Origin: Channallabes apus
Lineage: Eukaryota > Chordata > Actinopteri > Siluriformes > Clariidae
DNA length: 64,000 nucleotides
NCBI GenBank assembly: GCA_030522415.1
Contig: CM060118.1
Span: forward strand, 22,340,651-22,404,650
Reading direction: 5' to 3'
The notes below the pieces were generated by a model. It saw only the letters and a list, made by a program, of their open reading frames with translations. It made no database searches and had not been told where the DNA came from. Within the stretch, counting starts at the first letter, position 1. The number at the start of each line of letters is the position of its first letter. Shown here one piece after another: positions 23,501-34,126 of this stretch. A program made the position numbers and the translations under genes.

Positions 23501-24334
23501 CCGTTTTATATCCTCTGAGTACCCGACCTGATTATCGCACTATTCTGAAATAATAACCTGCTAACTGCTCAAATTCGAAACTGTCGTAAATATTACAACA
23601 CCCTGTATAATAGGGATAAACTATCTAATATTGCCAAAGACCAGACTGAAATTATTCGCGCAAAACAAGTCCAGTCTCACCACCAACCCACGTTTCACTC
23701 AGGGCGCTGGCTACGAGTTTAGCCTTTACCATCGTTTGTGTGAATTGTGTCTTTTAAATCAGTGCCATGTTAGAGTCTGCTATTGTATACCTTAAAACTC
23801 AGCATTTTAGCCATTTTAATAAGCCGTTTCTTTAATAAACATATACATTATATGGCTAAGGATTGTGTAGTATAGAGTGACATCTTTTGTTTCAGCACAA
23901 CATAATCAATATGATTAACTGAATTTAATTTCATTTTAAACAACTACCTGTATACAAACATGATCTGAGCAACAATCATTTAAAGGTTCTACAGTTTTGT
24001 GACATAATTCCCATATTATGGTAACGGTAAAATTAACACATCAAAAATAATAATAAATTGACATCCGGAAACCCAAATGCACAGTTTGATATCTGAAGCC
24101 TCTCCTTCAGAACACCCACCAGCAAGACTTCCATACATATGTGCCGCTTGGGGTTTAAAAAAAGATTTTTGATGTTTGACATTCTCTAAGTTATAAACTT
24201 GAACAGGTGTCGTTTTAACAGGCGTTATTCACTTCACCTGTGTTTAGGTTATCTTACTGGCCTAATCATTATTTCTGTTGAGTTTCAGTATGATTTGAAG
24301 GAATATATAAGACCCACAACAATTAAATTATATT

Positions 24335-24410
24335 GACTTCACTTCCATTTGTATAGCACTTTTAACAATGGTCATTGTCTCAAAGCAGCTTTACATAATA
24401 AAAAACAAAC
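24335..24410 (+). repeat. Dispersed fish repeat fragment
   Basis: The block TTGTATAGCACTTTTAACAA followed by ATTGTCTCAAAGCAGCTTTA is a widely scattered fish repeat motif, recognised from memory. Confidence 0.5.
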
Positions 24411-25254
24411 AGTTAAAGACAATAAACTGTAAATGGGGTTTATTACTTAACCTGGTTTTCAGTCTGAGTGGCCATTTTGTGTCTCCTTTTGTGTTTCCTC
24501 CTTTTTGTATGTGTGCATGTGTGTGTGTGTGCTAGTGTTGACCTCAATTAAAATTACCTCAATTTATTATATCCCATCATGTGTAAAGACAGTTTACTCA
24601 TCTTTGGCTTATCAAATGGCTCTCTGTTCCTACCATGAGAAGGAAACGACAGTGGTCTTTTTTTACATACTTATAAAACAAGTTACTTTTAATACATACT
24701 TTTCTGCATGTGGTGTTATGTTTTTCGCTGAGTGTTAAAGGTTAGGTCTAGACCAAGAGAAACAATATACATGTCAAAAAAACTCTGCAGTTGCAAAAAA
24801 TATATAATAGATTTTAATTTAACCAAAGAACAAAACAAAGACATCGCATATTAATGTAAAAGAAATGTTGCAAGTAGTTTATAATGCTGCTAATACCTCC
24901 ATAACTCAGTTAACTATGAAGATAGTAAAAAGAAAGAAATGTTCAGTGCATTTAATAATGCATTACTAAATGAACTACTAAGAATTACTTGTTAATTAAT
25001 GAGTATGGTAGTAGAAGTTCAGAATTCACTAAACACAAATGATTTATTTTTTTATTTAAAATTATACATGGTTCATTTTTAAAATACTACATTAAAAGAA
25101 ACAATTGTATGTGATTGATACATGTTTAAAAGTTAGTTTGTAAAAGTTACACTCCCTCTGCTCACATGAGTTTCCTCTAGCTTCCTCCTACTGTCTAAAA
25201 TAGACAAGAGGGTGGACTGGTTAAAATAAATTGTCCCTATGAGTGAATTAGTGT

Positions 25255-25590
25255 CCATAGTGCTCTTCCAGAAACTGCTGATCTCCTGGGATTTTTTCCA
25301 AACACAATGGTCTGTAGACTTTACATAGAATGGTGCAGACAAAAACCATGGAGCAGACTATCTACAGCAGACTGAAACACCTTGTTGATGAAAAAGATCA
25401 GAAAAGAAGTCCAGACGGGCCCAAGCTGTCAGGAAGTCTATGGTCATGCAAATAAGTTTTTACAGCCGCCGTAAGCAGAAAAGCATCCCAGAATGCACAA
25501 CACATCAAACATACCATATCATTGGATAGGCCACAAAAGAAAAAGACTACATCAGGTTCCACACCCGACTCCTCCTTCAATGACTCAGTT
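25255..25590 (+). mobile_element. Tc1-type relic (fragment)
   Basis: Keeps pieces of a plus-strand transposase: CTGATCTCCTGGGATTTTTTCC, AACACCTTGTTGATGAAAAA, AGCAGAAAAGCATCCCAGAA and CATCAGGTTCCACACCCGAC, in the order seen in a common fish Tc1-type element. The element with CACTTTATTAGGAACACC-type ends at 60996-61859 belongs to the same group. No ends found here. Confidence 0.6.
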
Positions 25591-25981
25591 ATTTACGAAC
25601 ACTCTGTTTTTTTGCCCGAAGAACCTATTGGTTTGCATTCATTGTATGTTTTGGGTCATTATCCATCTGTACTGCAAAGTGCTGTTTGCAGCATCTGACT
25701 GAATGTGAGCAAAAAGTAAAGTTTTTAGCACTTCAGAATTCATGCTGCTACGTCTACGAGCATCAAAATTTAATTGTATAACAACAACAACAACCACCAT
25801 ACAACAGCCAAACAATGGTGGAGGCAGTGTTAAAGCATGGCTCCACCATTGCTTGATAGATGTGGTATTGTTAGGAACATGAGTTTTTCTTTTCTTTTCT
25901 TTTTTCTTTCTCTATTCTTTTCTCAGTCATTCTGGTACAGTTTTTTTTCCAGAACCAGAACTGGCTTTTTTTTTTTTTTTT

Positions 25982-26368
25982 TTAGATATTTCCTAGCAAA
26001 ATCCAATCTTTCTTGAGCATTATGAGTGAACCATGAAGCAAACCCTCTGAATTTGCATTCATGAAGGCATCTCTTGATTGTAGACTTTGACTTTTTACAC
26101 CTACCTCCTCCACAGTTTTCCTGCTAGATGTTGTCAGTTTTTTCTTCACCAAATATTCTGTAGTCATCCACTTTAGTGGTCTTATGTAATCTTCCAGACC
26201 TTTCGGTGTTGTTGAGCTCACAAGTGCAGGAATTTTAACAATGTACCAAATTGTTAATCTGGCCACACCTAACATTCTCTCTGATAGGTCTGCTGTGCTT
26301 TTCAGCCTAATGACGGCCTCCTTCACTTGCTTTGACACCTCTTTGAACCACATACTGAGAGCTCCCAT
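25982..26368 (-). pseudogene. Tc1-like transposase N-terminal relic
   Basis: A 128-codon frame beginning MGALSMWFKEVSKQVKEAVI reads like the Tc1 start motif followed by helix-turn-helix, then an IRPLKWMTTEYLVKKKL segment and a SRKTVEEVG region. The catalytic part is missing and no terminal repeats are seen. An alternative is chance similarity, but the order of motifs supports a relic. Confidence 0.5.
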
Positions 26369-26530
26369 GACCAGTAACCAAATGCAAATTCAACACTTCG
26401 AATCAACTCCAGACTTATATCTCCTTTATTTTTCATAATGAGGAAAAATACCTCAACTGACCATCATACTGACTTACCAGTCAAAAACAAAAAGTATTAC
26501 TTTGATAATGTAAAATGGAGGGATTTTTTT

Positions 26531-26840
26531 TTTGTTAGCACTGTCGCCTTGCACCTTCAGGGTCCAATTCCTGTCCAGGTTCGATTTCCGCTACTGTGTG
26601 CATGAAATTTGGATTATCTCCCTGTGCTTGTTGGGTTTCCTTTGGATACTCCGGTTTCCTCCCACAGTCCAAAGACATGCAGATTAGGCTAACCGGTGTT
26701 CCCAAATTGCCTGTAGTTTGTGTTCTGTGATGGATTGGCACCCTGTCCAGGGTGTACCCTGCCTTTTGCCCTAAGTCTCCTGGAATAGGCTCCAGCCCCC
26801 TGCGACATTATATACATGATTAAGCTGTATAGAAGATGTA
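26531..26840 (+). repeat. Dispersed fish repeat, longer copy of the 14510 family
   Basis: Shares TTTCCTCCCACAGTCCAAAG, GATGGATTGGCACCCTGTCC, AGTCTCCTGGAATAGGCTCC and the terminal TTAAGCTGTATAGAAGATG with 14510-14715. It extends further 5' with TTAGCACTGTCGCCTTGCAC, the usual head of this family. Confidence 0.75.
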
Positions 26841-27734
26841 ATTTTTAAATGGTTACTGCATTTTTTTTATGTTAACCCCCTTTATTTAAGGCACTTTTAA
26901 AAATCGACCCACACACAAACAGATGGTTCATCATCACCATGTCACACATCCATGCCTTCATAAAGTCATAACTATTGGGATCATTTTCATAAATGCAATA
27001 CATTTAATATGAACAAGACATATTGCAGTAACTTGACAGTTTGAAAATTCTTACCAAAAATTTTTTTTTTAATGCTACTGGAAGTGCAACAGGTGTGGAT
27101 TTGTTTGCAAACAACACAAACAGTGGTTTCCAAAATTAATTAAAATAAAAATCCAAGATAAGATCCTAAAGACACTCGATACTGACCATGGTAATGATAT
27201 TTGAAATGTTCTCTCTATCTCTAAACTGCACTTATCACATGTTGGATTGCTGTAGATGTACTTAATTATTTTATTTTTAAACATGGAGCTTTTTTAAAGA
27301 ATGGTAGACAAACACAACACCAATTTATTTTCTTATTCTCTTACGTGACAAAAAGTAAAGACACAGCTCAGTCACTGCAGTACATCTGGTACCGTGGACA
27401 AACACTAACTCTTTAAAGGATTTCTTTTGTCTTTTTATTCCGCCTATTATCATTTTTGTGATTTATGGGCTTCTAAAATGATTTATGGGAAGTAACTGTA
27501 CTTCACAATATTTTTATTTCAATGTTTTCATCTTTTTTTGTGCTAATGAAATGAACAAGCTATGTTCTGTGAAATTAAAAGTAATTTTTAACCTATTTAA
27601 AATAATTTGTACATAAATATTGCAGTAAAACATGCCAGACATAAAATTTGAAGTCTATCATTCAAGGTTCAGATTAATGTCTCATATCACATGTTCTTTA
27701 CATACATTTACACAAACACAGGAGCACTTGTAGG
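26841..27734. other. Intergenic DNA
   Basis: AT-rich; I see nothing in it that supports a gene or an element. Confidence 0.5.
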
Positions 27735-27864
27735 TAGAGATGTTCCGATACCATTTTTCCCCTCCCGATACTGATTCCGATACTTGGGCTCAGGGTATCG
27801 GCCGATACCGAGTACTGATCCGATACCTGGGTGTGTATCTGTACAGTGTATATATATATACATA

Positions 27865-27871
27865 TACGCCC

Positions 27872-27931
<60 letters not shown>

Positions 27932-27938
27932 GGGCGTA
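27865..27938. repeat. 74-bp perfect palindrome around (TA)26
   Basis: TACGCCCCTGA (27865-27875), 26 uninterrupted TA units, then TCAGGGGCGTA (27928-27938). The two GC-containing arms are exact reverse complements, so the whole block is a perfect inverted repeat. Confidence 0.9.
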
Positions 27939-29049
27939 GATTTAGGGTGGACGGAGGGGATGTGTCCCCACCAATATCCTCCGACCATTGAAATGTCCCC
28001 GCCAATAATTTAATCCACTTTAAAAATAATAATAATAATAAAAAAATCGTTCTGTCAACATTAACCTAGACACGGCAGAAAGGGATAAATCACGTTCTCT
28101 CCTTGAGTCCTCCCGCCCCCAAAACACAGATGAATATTTTGATTGGCTGTGCCTTTCCCTGCTATCATGTGAGAGGCTATGGCTGCGTTCAGATACAAGC
28201 AGCGCCAAATGCAGTGGATTTTTGTTCCGTGCAAGAAGGTTTGTTGGGTGACATACATGTGACGCCATGTCAGCAAAAAAAAAAAAAAAAAGCTGGACAT
28301 AATGAGCTTTTTTTTTCATAGAAAGGTGTACTCAAGTTCGCTAGTGAATCCATCAAAGTCCATCAAAGTAGCGACAACAGTTAACATTAATGCTAGTGTT
28401 TTTAATTAAATTTTATTTATTTTACCGCTTTGACGAACATTCATTATAGCAGGGCAGGCTATAGTCTGTGAATACGGACCTAAAACTAACAGCAGATTAA
28501 ACAGCTAAATGTAAAAGTATAAATATGATCCCTGTCAGTCTCCTAATCTAATGACGACTATTTGTCTTGTGAAAGAAATTGATATGCTACATACTAATAT
28601 TGCCATGGCTAGAATTTTGTTAACAGTTCACCAATAGAAAATCCACTTTGCGCAAATAGTTTTTAAAATGAATTCACTGACTTGGCAAACATTAATGATT
28701 TGATTCGAGATTTGCATACTAAGACTCAGAAAAAGTGAAATAAAATGATTTCATGTGTTTATCCTGTTTTGTCAGGTGACAGAACCTAAACAACTGTGCT
28801 GTATATCAGCACTATGGCTAAAGAATAGTCTTTATTAAATCTTTTTGTCAGTTATTAAACATTCCTTTAACATTACACTATTCCTTAATTTAACTTAATG
28901 AATTGCATTTCGAGTGGATTAATATCAATCGAAGCATTGCTAATTTAAAGTGATTTTGCATTATGCAGCATATAAAAAAAAAAAACATGCATTCCGTCGG
29001 AGTTGGGGTTGGTGGGTCCCCACCAATGTCCAGAGCAAATCTATGCCCT

Positions 29050-29051
<2 letters not shown>
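27929..29051. mobile_element. Nested hAT-like non-autonomous element
   Basis: Ends CAGGGGCGTAGATTT and, inverted, CAAGGGCATAGATTT: 13 of 15 match. Subterminal TCCCCACCAAT occurs near both ends (27965-27976 and 29016-29027). It sits in TA-repeat DNA on both sides, so an 8-bp target duplication cannot be told apart from the repeat. The 1.1 kb interior has no coding frame. Confidence 0.72.

Positions 29052-29115
<64 letters not shown>
29052..29115. repeat. (TA)n(GA)n microsatellite
   Basis: About 19 TA units followed by about 13 GA units, immediately after the nested element. Confidence 0.95.
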
Positions 29116-29151
29116 CATTTCTTTTTTTTAAGTAAAATACTGCTAGCCCTG

Positions 29152-29679
29152 TGTAACAGGTTCGACCCTAAATGCACGGGCGACACCATGAAACACGGAC
29201 ACGAGGCGAGGTCTTACAGGAAAAAGGGTAACTTATTTAGAAAAATGGGTAAAGATAGGGTTTAAGACTCTCTGCGGCCTTTTCCACTTCGGCGGCAGGG
29301 ATGTGAAGGCGGACTCTACGCGGAAGTGAAGGTGCCGCGGGAGCTCGCGCAGCTCGTTCACGCGCTCCTCTCGCGGAGATCAAAGGCGCCCATCTTTTTA
29401 AAGTCTCTGGGGCGCATCACATCGCCCCGCTCTTGTGCCACTGTCTCTCATAAAATCCACCGCGTCGCAAAGTCCAGCTTCCCAACAGTCAGACCCCGAG
29501 CTACACTCCCCGCTGTGTTTTATAGCTCCGGGATCATTAGCGGCGATAGCTCATGTGCCGTTGCCTGATTCTGCGGCCCTGCTCCTTCACATACCTAAAG
29601 AGGGGGGAGGCCGCCTAACTAGTGAGCGAGGAGCCATATCAATTTGGGCGCACGCCCATCACAGGCGCATGCCGTGACA
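29152..29679. mobile_element. Probable solo LTR (528 bp)
   Basis: The block begins TGTAACAGG and ends CCGTGACA, the TGT...ACA form of retroviral-type LTRs. It is flanked by CCCTG and CTCTG (4 of 5 identical), fitting a 5-bp target duplication. Base composition changes sharply to GC- and CpG-rich inside. It contains a TATA-like TTTTATAGC near 29518. No internal retroelement genes are next to it. Strand is not determined. Confidence 0.6.
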
Positions 29680-29852
29680 CTCTGTAAGTAAGCTAAGCTA
29701 GCAAAGCTAGCGGGCATAAATAGGTTATGTTTAGGAAAATTATATCGGATCGGTACGTGGACTCAAATACTCGCCGATTCCGATGCCAGATTTTTTTGTG
29801 GTATCTGCGGCATTCCCGATACCAGTATCGGAATCGGAACAACCCTACTTGT

Positions 29853-30348
29853 AGGATACAAATATTATAACTAGATTTTCACAAATATCATGTGTTGTGA
29901 AAATGCTCCTGCACATATTTAGAAATTAGAATTTTTTTGTATCAAGGTGGCGTTGTGTTCATTACAATGAAGATATTCTTGCTATTAAATGATTTAACAC
30001 CAAGCCAAATCCAGGCTAATGTCAGGACATAATGTGGGCTTAGGAATGTGGTCTGATGTACTGATGATTTCTTTCGTTCTCTGAGCTGTACAGCCACTGC
30101 TTTCATTAATTAAAAGCATACTGTCCTGTTCAAAAGAAAGCAATAGTGGGATCAATTATTAAAACCGAGGAAAAAGCTGCACTCTAGGAGTGTCTTACTT
30201 TGTGTTGTCTTCACAGTTTATCAAATAGTTATGTCTGGATTCTCTGTTTCTCCACTGCTTTAATATTTTAGAGGAGCAGAGATCAAAGATGAAGAACTGA
30301 AGTGCAAAGATTATTATTAAATGGTAGGGCATGTATCGCACTGAACAT
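29853..30348. repeat. Duplicated segment, copy 1 (split by the LINE)
   Basis: 29853-29945 is repeated at 32454-32544 (ATTTTCACAAATATCATGTG and TGCTCCTGCACATATTTAGA in both). 29946-30348, resuming at 32356-32426 after the LINE, is repeated at 34127-34837 (CCAAGCCAAATCCAGGCTAA, AAAGCTGCACTCTAGGAGTG in both). The copies differ by substitutions and several indels. Confidence 0.9.
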
Positions 30349-30374
30349 CCATCCATCCATTCATTTTCTTCCGC

Positions 30375-32144
30375 TTATTCGAGGTCGGGTCGCGGGGGCA
30401 GCAACTTCAGCAGGGATGCCCAGACTTCCCTCTCCCTGGCCACTTCTTCCAGCTCTTCCGGGGGGATCCCAAGGCGTTCCCAGGCCAGCCGAGAGACATA
30501 GTCCCTCCAGCGTGTCCTGGGTCTTCCCCGGGGTCTCTTTCCGGTGGGGTGTGTCCAGAACACCTCACAAGGGAGGCGACCAGGGGGCATCCTAAATAGA
30601 TGCCCAAGCCACCTCATCTGGCTCCTCTCGATGCGGAGGAGCAGCGGCTCTACTCTGAGCCCCTCCCGGATGACTGAGCTTCTCACCCTATCTCTAAGGG
30701 AGAGCCCAGACACCCTGCGGAGGAAACTCATTTCGGCCGCTTGTATTCGCAATCTTGTTCTTTCGGTCACTACCCACAGCTCATGACCATAGGTGAGGGT
30801 AGGAACGTAGATCGACCAGTAAATTGATAGCTTTGCCTTTTGGCTCAGCTCCTTCTTCACCACGACGGACCGATACAGAGCCCGCATCACTGCAGACGCT
30901 GCCCCAATCTGACTGTCGATCTCCCGCTCCATTTTACCCTCACTCGTGAACAAGACCCCGAGATACTTAAACACCTCCACTTGGGGCAGGATCTCACTCC
31001 CAACTCTGAGAGGGCACTCCACCCTTTTCCGGCTGAGAACCATGGCCTCAGATTTGGAGGTGCTGATTCTCATCCCAGCCGCTTCACACTCGGCTGCGAA
31101 CCGATCCAGTGAGAGCTGTAGGTCACAGGATGATGAGGCCAACAGAACAACGTCATCTGCAAAAAGCAGTGACCCAATCCTGAGCCCACCAAACTGTACC
31201 CCCTCAATGCCCTGGCTGCGCCTAGAAATCCTGTCCATAAAAATTATGAACAGGATTGGTGACAAAGGGCAGCCCTGTCGGAGTCCTACTCTCACCGGAA
31301 ACAGGTCCGACTTATTACCAGCAATGCGGACCAAGCTCCGACACCGGTTGTACAGGGACCGGACAGCCCTTAACAGGGAATCCAATATCCCATACTCCCG
31401 GAGTACCCCCCACAGGACTCCCCGAGGGACACGGTCGAATGCCTTCTCCAAGTCCACAAAGCACATGTAGACTGGTTGGGCAAACTCCCATGCCCCCTCC
31501 AGGACCCTGCTAAGGGTGTAGAGCTGGTCCACTGTTCCGCGACCTGGATGAAAACCACACTGCTCCTCCTGAATCCGAGGTTCGACTATCCGACGGACCC
31601 TCCTTTCCAGGACCCCTGAATAGACTTTCCCGGGGAGGCTGAGGAGTGTGATCCCTCTGTAGTTGGAGCACACTCTCCAGTCCCCCTTCTTGAAGAGGGG
31701 GACCACCACCCCGGTTTGCCAGTCCAGAGGCACTGTCCCCGAAGTCCATGCAATGTTGCAGAGACGTGTCAACCATGACAGCCCTACAACATCCAGAGCC
31801 TTGAGGAACTCCGGGTGGATCTCATCCACCCCCGGGGCCCCGCCACCACGGAGCTTTTTGATCACCTCGGTGACCTCGGCCCCAAAGATGGAAGAGTCCA
31901 CCTCTATGTCCCCAGACCCTGCTTCCTCATCGGAAGGCATGTTGGTGGAATTAAGGAGGTCTTCGAGGTACTCCCCCCACCGACCCACAACGTCCCGAGT
32001 CGACGTCAGCAGCGCACCATCCCCACTATACACTGTGTTGAGACGCCGGTTGGTGGACCAGAATCTCTTCGAAGCCATCTGGAAGTCATTCTCCATGGCC
32101 TCTCCAAACTCCTCCCATGCCCGGGTTTTTGCATCAGCAACCAC
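30375..32144 (-). CDS. LINE reverse transcriptase (ORF2 C-terminal part)
   Basis: An uninterrupted 589-codon frame, open upstream to about 32190. Reverse transcriptase motifs in order: GVDEIHPEFLK (105-115), SNYRGITLLS (160-169), CFVDLEKAFDRV (228-239, catalytic Asp), LRQGCPLSPILF (288-299) and LFADDVVLL (327-335, catalytic Asp pair). After it comes a conserved C-terminal region with RWLGHLFRMPPGR and RGRPRTRWRDYVSRLAW. The frame has no stops, so the insertion is fairly recent, but the copy lacks a joined endonuclease and cannot move alone. Confidence 0.93.
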   Translation of the reverse strand: MVADAKTRAWEEFGEAMENDFQMASKRFWSTNRRLNTVYSGDGALLTSTRDVVGRWGEYLEDLLNSTNMPSDEEAGSGDIEVDSSIFGAEVTEVIKKLRGGGAPGVDEIHPEFLKALDVVGLSWLTRLCNIAWTSGTVPLDWQTGVVVPLFKKGDWRVCSNYRGITLLSLPGKVYSGVLERRVRRIVEPRIQEEQCGFHPGRGTVDQLYTLSRVLEGAWEFAQPVYMCFVDLEKAFDRVPRGVLWGVLREYGILDSLLRAVRSLYNRCRSLVRIAGNKSDLFPVRVGLRQGCPLSPILFIIFMDRISRRSQGIEGVQFGGLRIGSLLFADDVVLLASSSCDLQLSLDRFAAECEAAGMRISTSKSEAMVLSRKRVECPLRVGSEILPQVEVFKYLGVLFTSEGKMEREIDSQIGAASAVMRALYRSVVVKKELSQKAKLSIYWSIYVPTLTYGHELWVVTERTRLRIQAAEMSFLRRVSGLSLRDRVRSSVIREGLRVEPLLLRIERSQMRWLGHLFRMPPGRLPCEVFWTHPTGKRPRGRPRTRWRDYVSRLAWERLGIPPEELEEVAREREVWASLLKLLPPRPDLE

Positions 32145-32194
32145 CGAAGCTGCATTCCGCTTGGCCTGCCGGTACCTATCAGCTGCAGAAGCTG

Positions 32195-32342
32195 GCTCTA
32201 GGGACGTGGAATGTCACCTCTCTGGCGGGGAAGGAGCCTGAGCTAGTGCGTGAGGTTGAGAAGTTCCGGCTAGATATAGTTGGACTCACCTCGACGCACA
32301 GCTTGGACTCTGGAACCAGTCTCCTTGAGAGGGGCTGGACTC
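32195..32342 (+). pseudogene. Inverted LINE endonuclease start
   Basis: The plus strand encodes LGTWNVTSLAGKEPELVREV followed by a DIVGLTSTH-type segment, the beginning of an APE-type endonuclease domain, then SGTSLLERGWTL, and stops at the target duplication. Its orientation is opposite to the adjoining reverse transcriptase. Confidence 0.85.
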
Positions 32343-32453
32343 TCGCACTGAACATGCTTTCTCTAATCTTAAGTTTGAAATACTTTTGTCAAACTAGTCT
32401 TTTGCACTACGTTTCACATGGAAGACATATAAGTATATATGATACAGTATATT

Positions 32454-32544
32454 AGGATACAAATATTATAATTGGATTTTCACAAATATCATGTGTTGTG
32501 AAAATGCTCCTGCACATATTTAGAAATTATAACTGTTTGTATCC
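32454..32544. repeat. Duplicated segment, second copy of the 29853 block
   Basis: About 90 bp nearly identical to 29853-29945, starting AGGATACAAATATTATAA. Confidence 0.85.
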
Positions 32545-34126
32545 ACTTTAAATATGATACTTATTATCTGTAATGTTGCAATTAATTTAAAATGCTATTG
32601 CCAATCACATTGGAGCTGACTATGAGCATTAATGTCTTCTTGCCTCAGGAGGAAAATGACTTTGTGGTGAAGTGTGGTGTGTTTTTAATGAGAGTAAATC
32701 AATATAATAATTTTGTTGATGCCGATGCTTTCTATTGTTTTAGCTTGGTTTCCTCAATACAAAAACAATGCCAGAATGCCAGCTTTAATTTAACTGTAAG
32801 TCTAATTACATTTTTATTAGTTGGACCATACACAAAGCAAAGATTTATTCAAGTAAGCATGCGTAAAAAGTTATTATTAAAAAGTACACCAAAAAAAATG
32901 ACATGTTAATGATGTAAAAATGTTTGTTGATAATTACTGTAAACAGTAATCCAAGATTAGAAATGAGGAAAATATTTGTAATAATAAAAAAGTACACTAG
33001 GAGGCATTCATGAGCTATTATACTTCATGTAAACCATTTCATTCTACAAATATCTATGTTTTTGTTGTAATTGATCTTCTAATTTCATCTTCTTTATACA
33101 TTACATACAGTATGTATAGTTCTTAACAAAACTGCTGTTACAGATCCTAAATTTGTAAAAGGGCAACTATGTTAAATGCATTGTGGCTACAAGCTTTTAC
33201 TGATCTGTGACACATCTACACCTTATAAACCTAAACCAAATAGATTTTCCTTTCTGTACATGGGTCATTGTATTTGTACCAAGAAGAATAAATGAATTCT
33301 CTGTGTGATTTTGCTGATAGTAGGAGTTCAGTTGAATAGTAAGCAATGCTGAATTGAATGTAGAGGGAGTGCTGCAGGAGTGTCCCAGGGCTGCATGGAG
33401 TAGTCCGTATCCATAGAAACACCATGCCTTCAGAACACGAAGGCTTCTGTTTGGTATGGGCCGCATCCGCGGAAAGGCTTGAAATCTTTAATTGGTGCAT
33501 CTTCTTTTCCATATTCTGGAATTGCAAATGTATATACCAAATATAAAGCATGCTTAAATTTTTTTATTCAAATAGATATTTTATGACATATAAGAAGTAA
33601 TAAACTCATCATATAACACTGTTAATGTTGCGATAAGATTTGTCTGTGTTTTTTATCCATGGCCCCAAATGGAGGTGCCATTCTCTCTCTCTTTCTCTCT
33701 GAGTGTGATTGTGTGTGTGTGTGCTTTTAGTCACTGACTAAAACATTGTTCCATTTACAGTTTGATTTATGGCTGGAGGAGCTAGAAGAGGATTCCAATT
33801 CCCAAAGGTACAGAAGAAACCGTGATGCTGGATAAATCTTGCAGAGGCAATGTTCTCTTTTTCAGTTCCCATACGTTGCACAGCACCTTTGTAAGACTTT
33901 GTACAGTCGTAAGGTTAATGTTTTTTGAAAATGTGTATGCAGCTGACAATTTTAATGTATTATGATATATCAGTAAATTAGTAATAATATCATACCACAA
34001 TGCCACATTGCAATGTTTCTGCTGCAGTGTAGCATAAACATAAATCTGTTTCCAGGGGCTGTATTGCTATAGGCAGGAATAGTAATATAACCTATGCTGT
34101 TTTAATTCCAGCATGTCACAACTCAC
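32545..34126. other. Intergenic DNA between duplicated blocks
   Basis: AT-rich with a short pyrimidine/GT-rich stretch (33681-33724). This interval is absent from copy 1 of the duplication, where the flanking blocks are joined directly. No gene supported. Confidence 0.5.

Larger units (their letters stand above)
22831..25254. other. Intergenic DNA upstream of ddit4
   Basis: Besides the candidate regulatory block and one dispersed repeat at 24335-24410, I see no gene or element. 23500-24330 and 24420-25250 are AT-rich and featureless. Confidence 0.5.
27735..29847. mobile_element. hAT-type DNA transposon (non-autonomous) with 8-bp target duplication
   Basis: The ends TAGAGATGTTCCGATACC and (inverted) GGAATCGGAACAACCCTA form the terminal repeat, with longer inner similarity in the GATACCGATACTG / CAGTATCGGAATC blocks. 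The flanks are perfect 8-bp direct repeats, CTTGTAGG at 27727-27734 and 29848-29855, the hAT hallmark. No transposase frame. The interior is filled by a second element (27929-29051), microsatellites and a probable solo LTR (29152-29679). Confidence 0.88.
30349..32342 (-). mobile_element. Non-LTR retrotransposon (LINE), 5'-truncated with 5' inversion
   Basis: Bounded by a 13-bp target duplication, TCGCACTGAACAT, at 30336-30348 and 32343-32355. The 3' end (30349 side) carries an (ATGG)n-type tail read on the minus strand. The reverse transcriptase lies on the minus strand up to about 32190; from about 32195 to 32342 the element's endonuclease start lies on the plus strand. Opposite orientation of the 5' piece is the mark of twin priming during insertion. 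The clade is of the APE-endonuclease type; I cannot fix it further. Confidence 0.92.

Noticed and set aside
28020..29000. Captured host gene inside the nested hAT-like element
   Set aside because: Neither strand has a long or conserved frame; the short frames are built from poly-A/T and TA repeats.
31663..32241. Long plus-strand open frames opposite the LINE reverse transcriptase, also at 30946-31470
   Set aside because: They are antisense shadows of a GC-rich coding strand and show no family motifs; only the short endonuclease piece from about 32195 is real on this strand.
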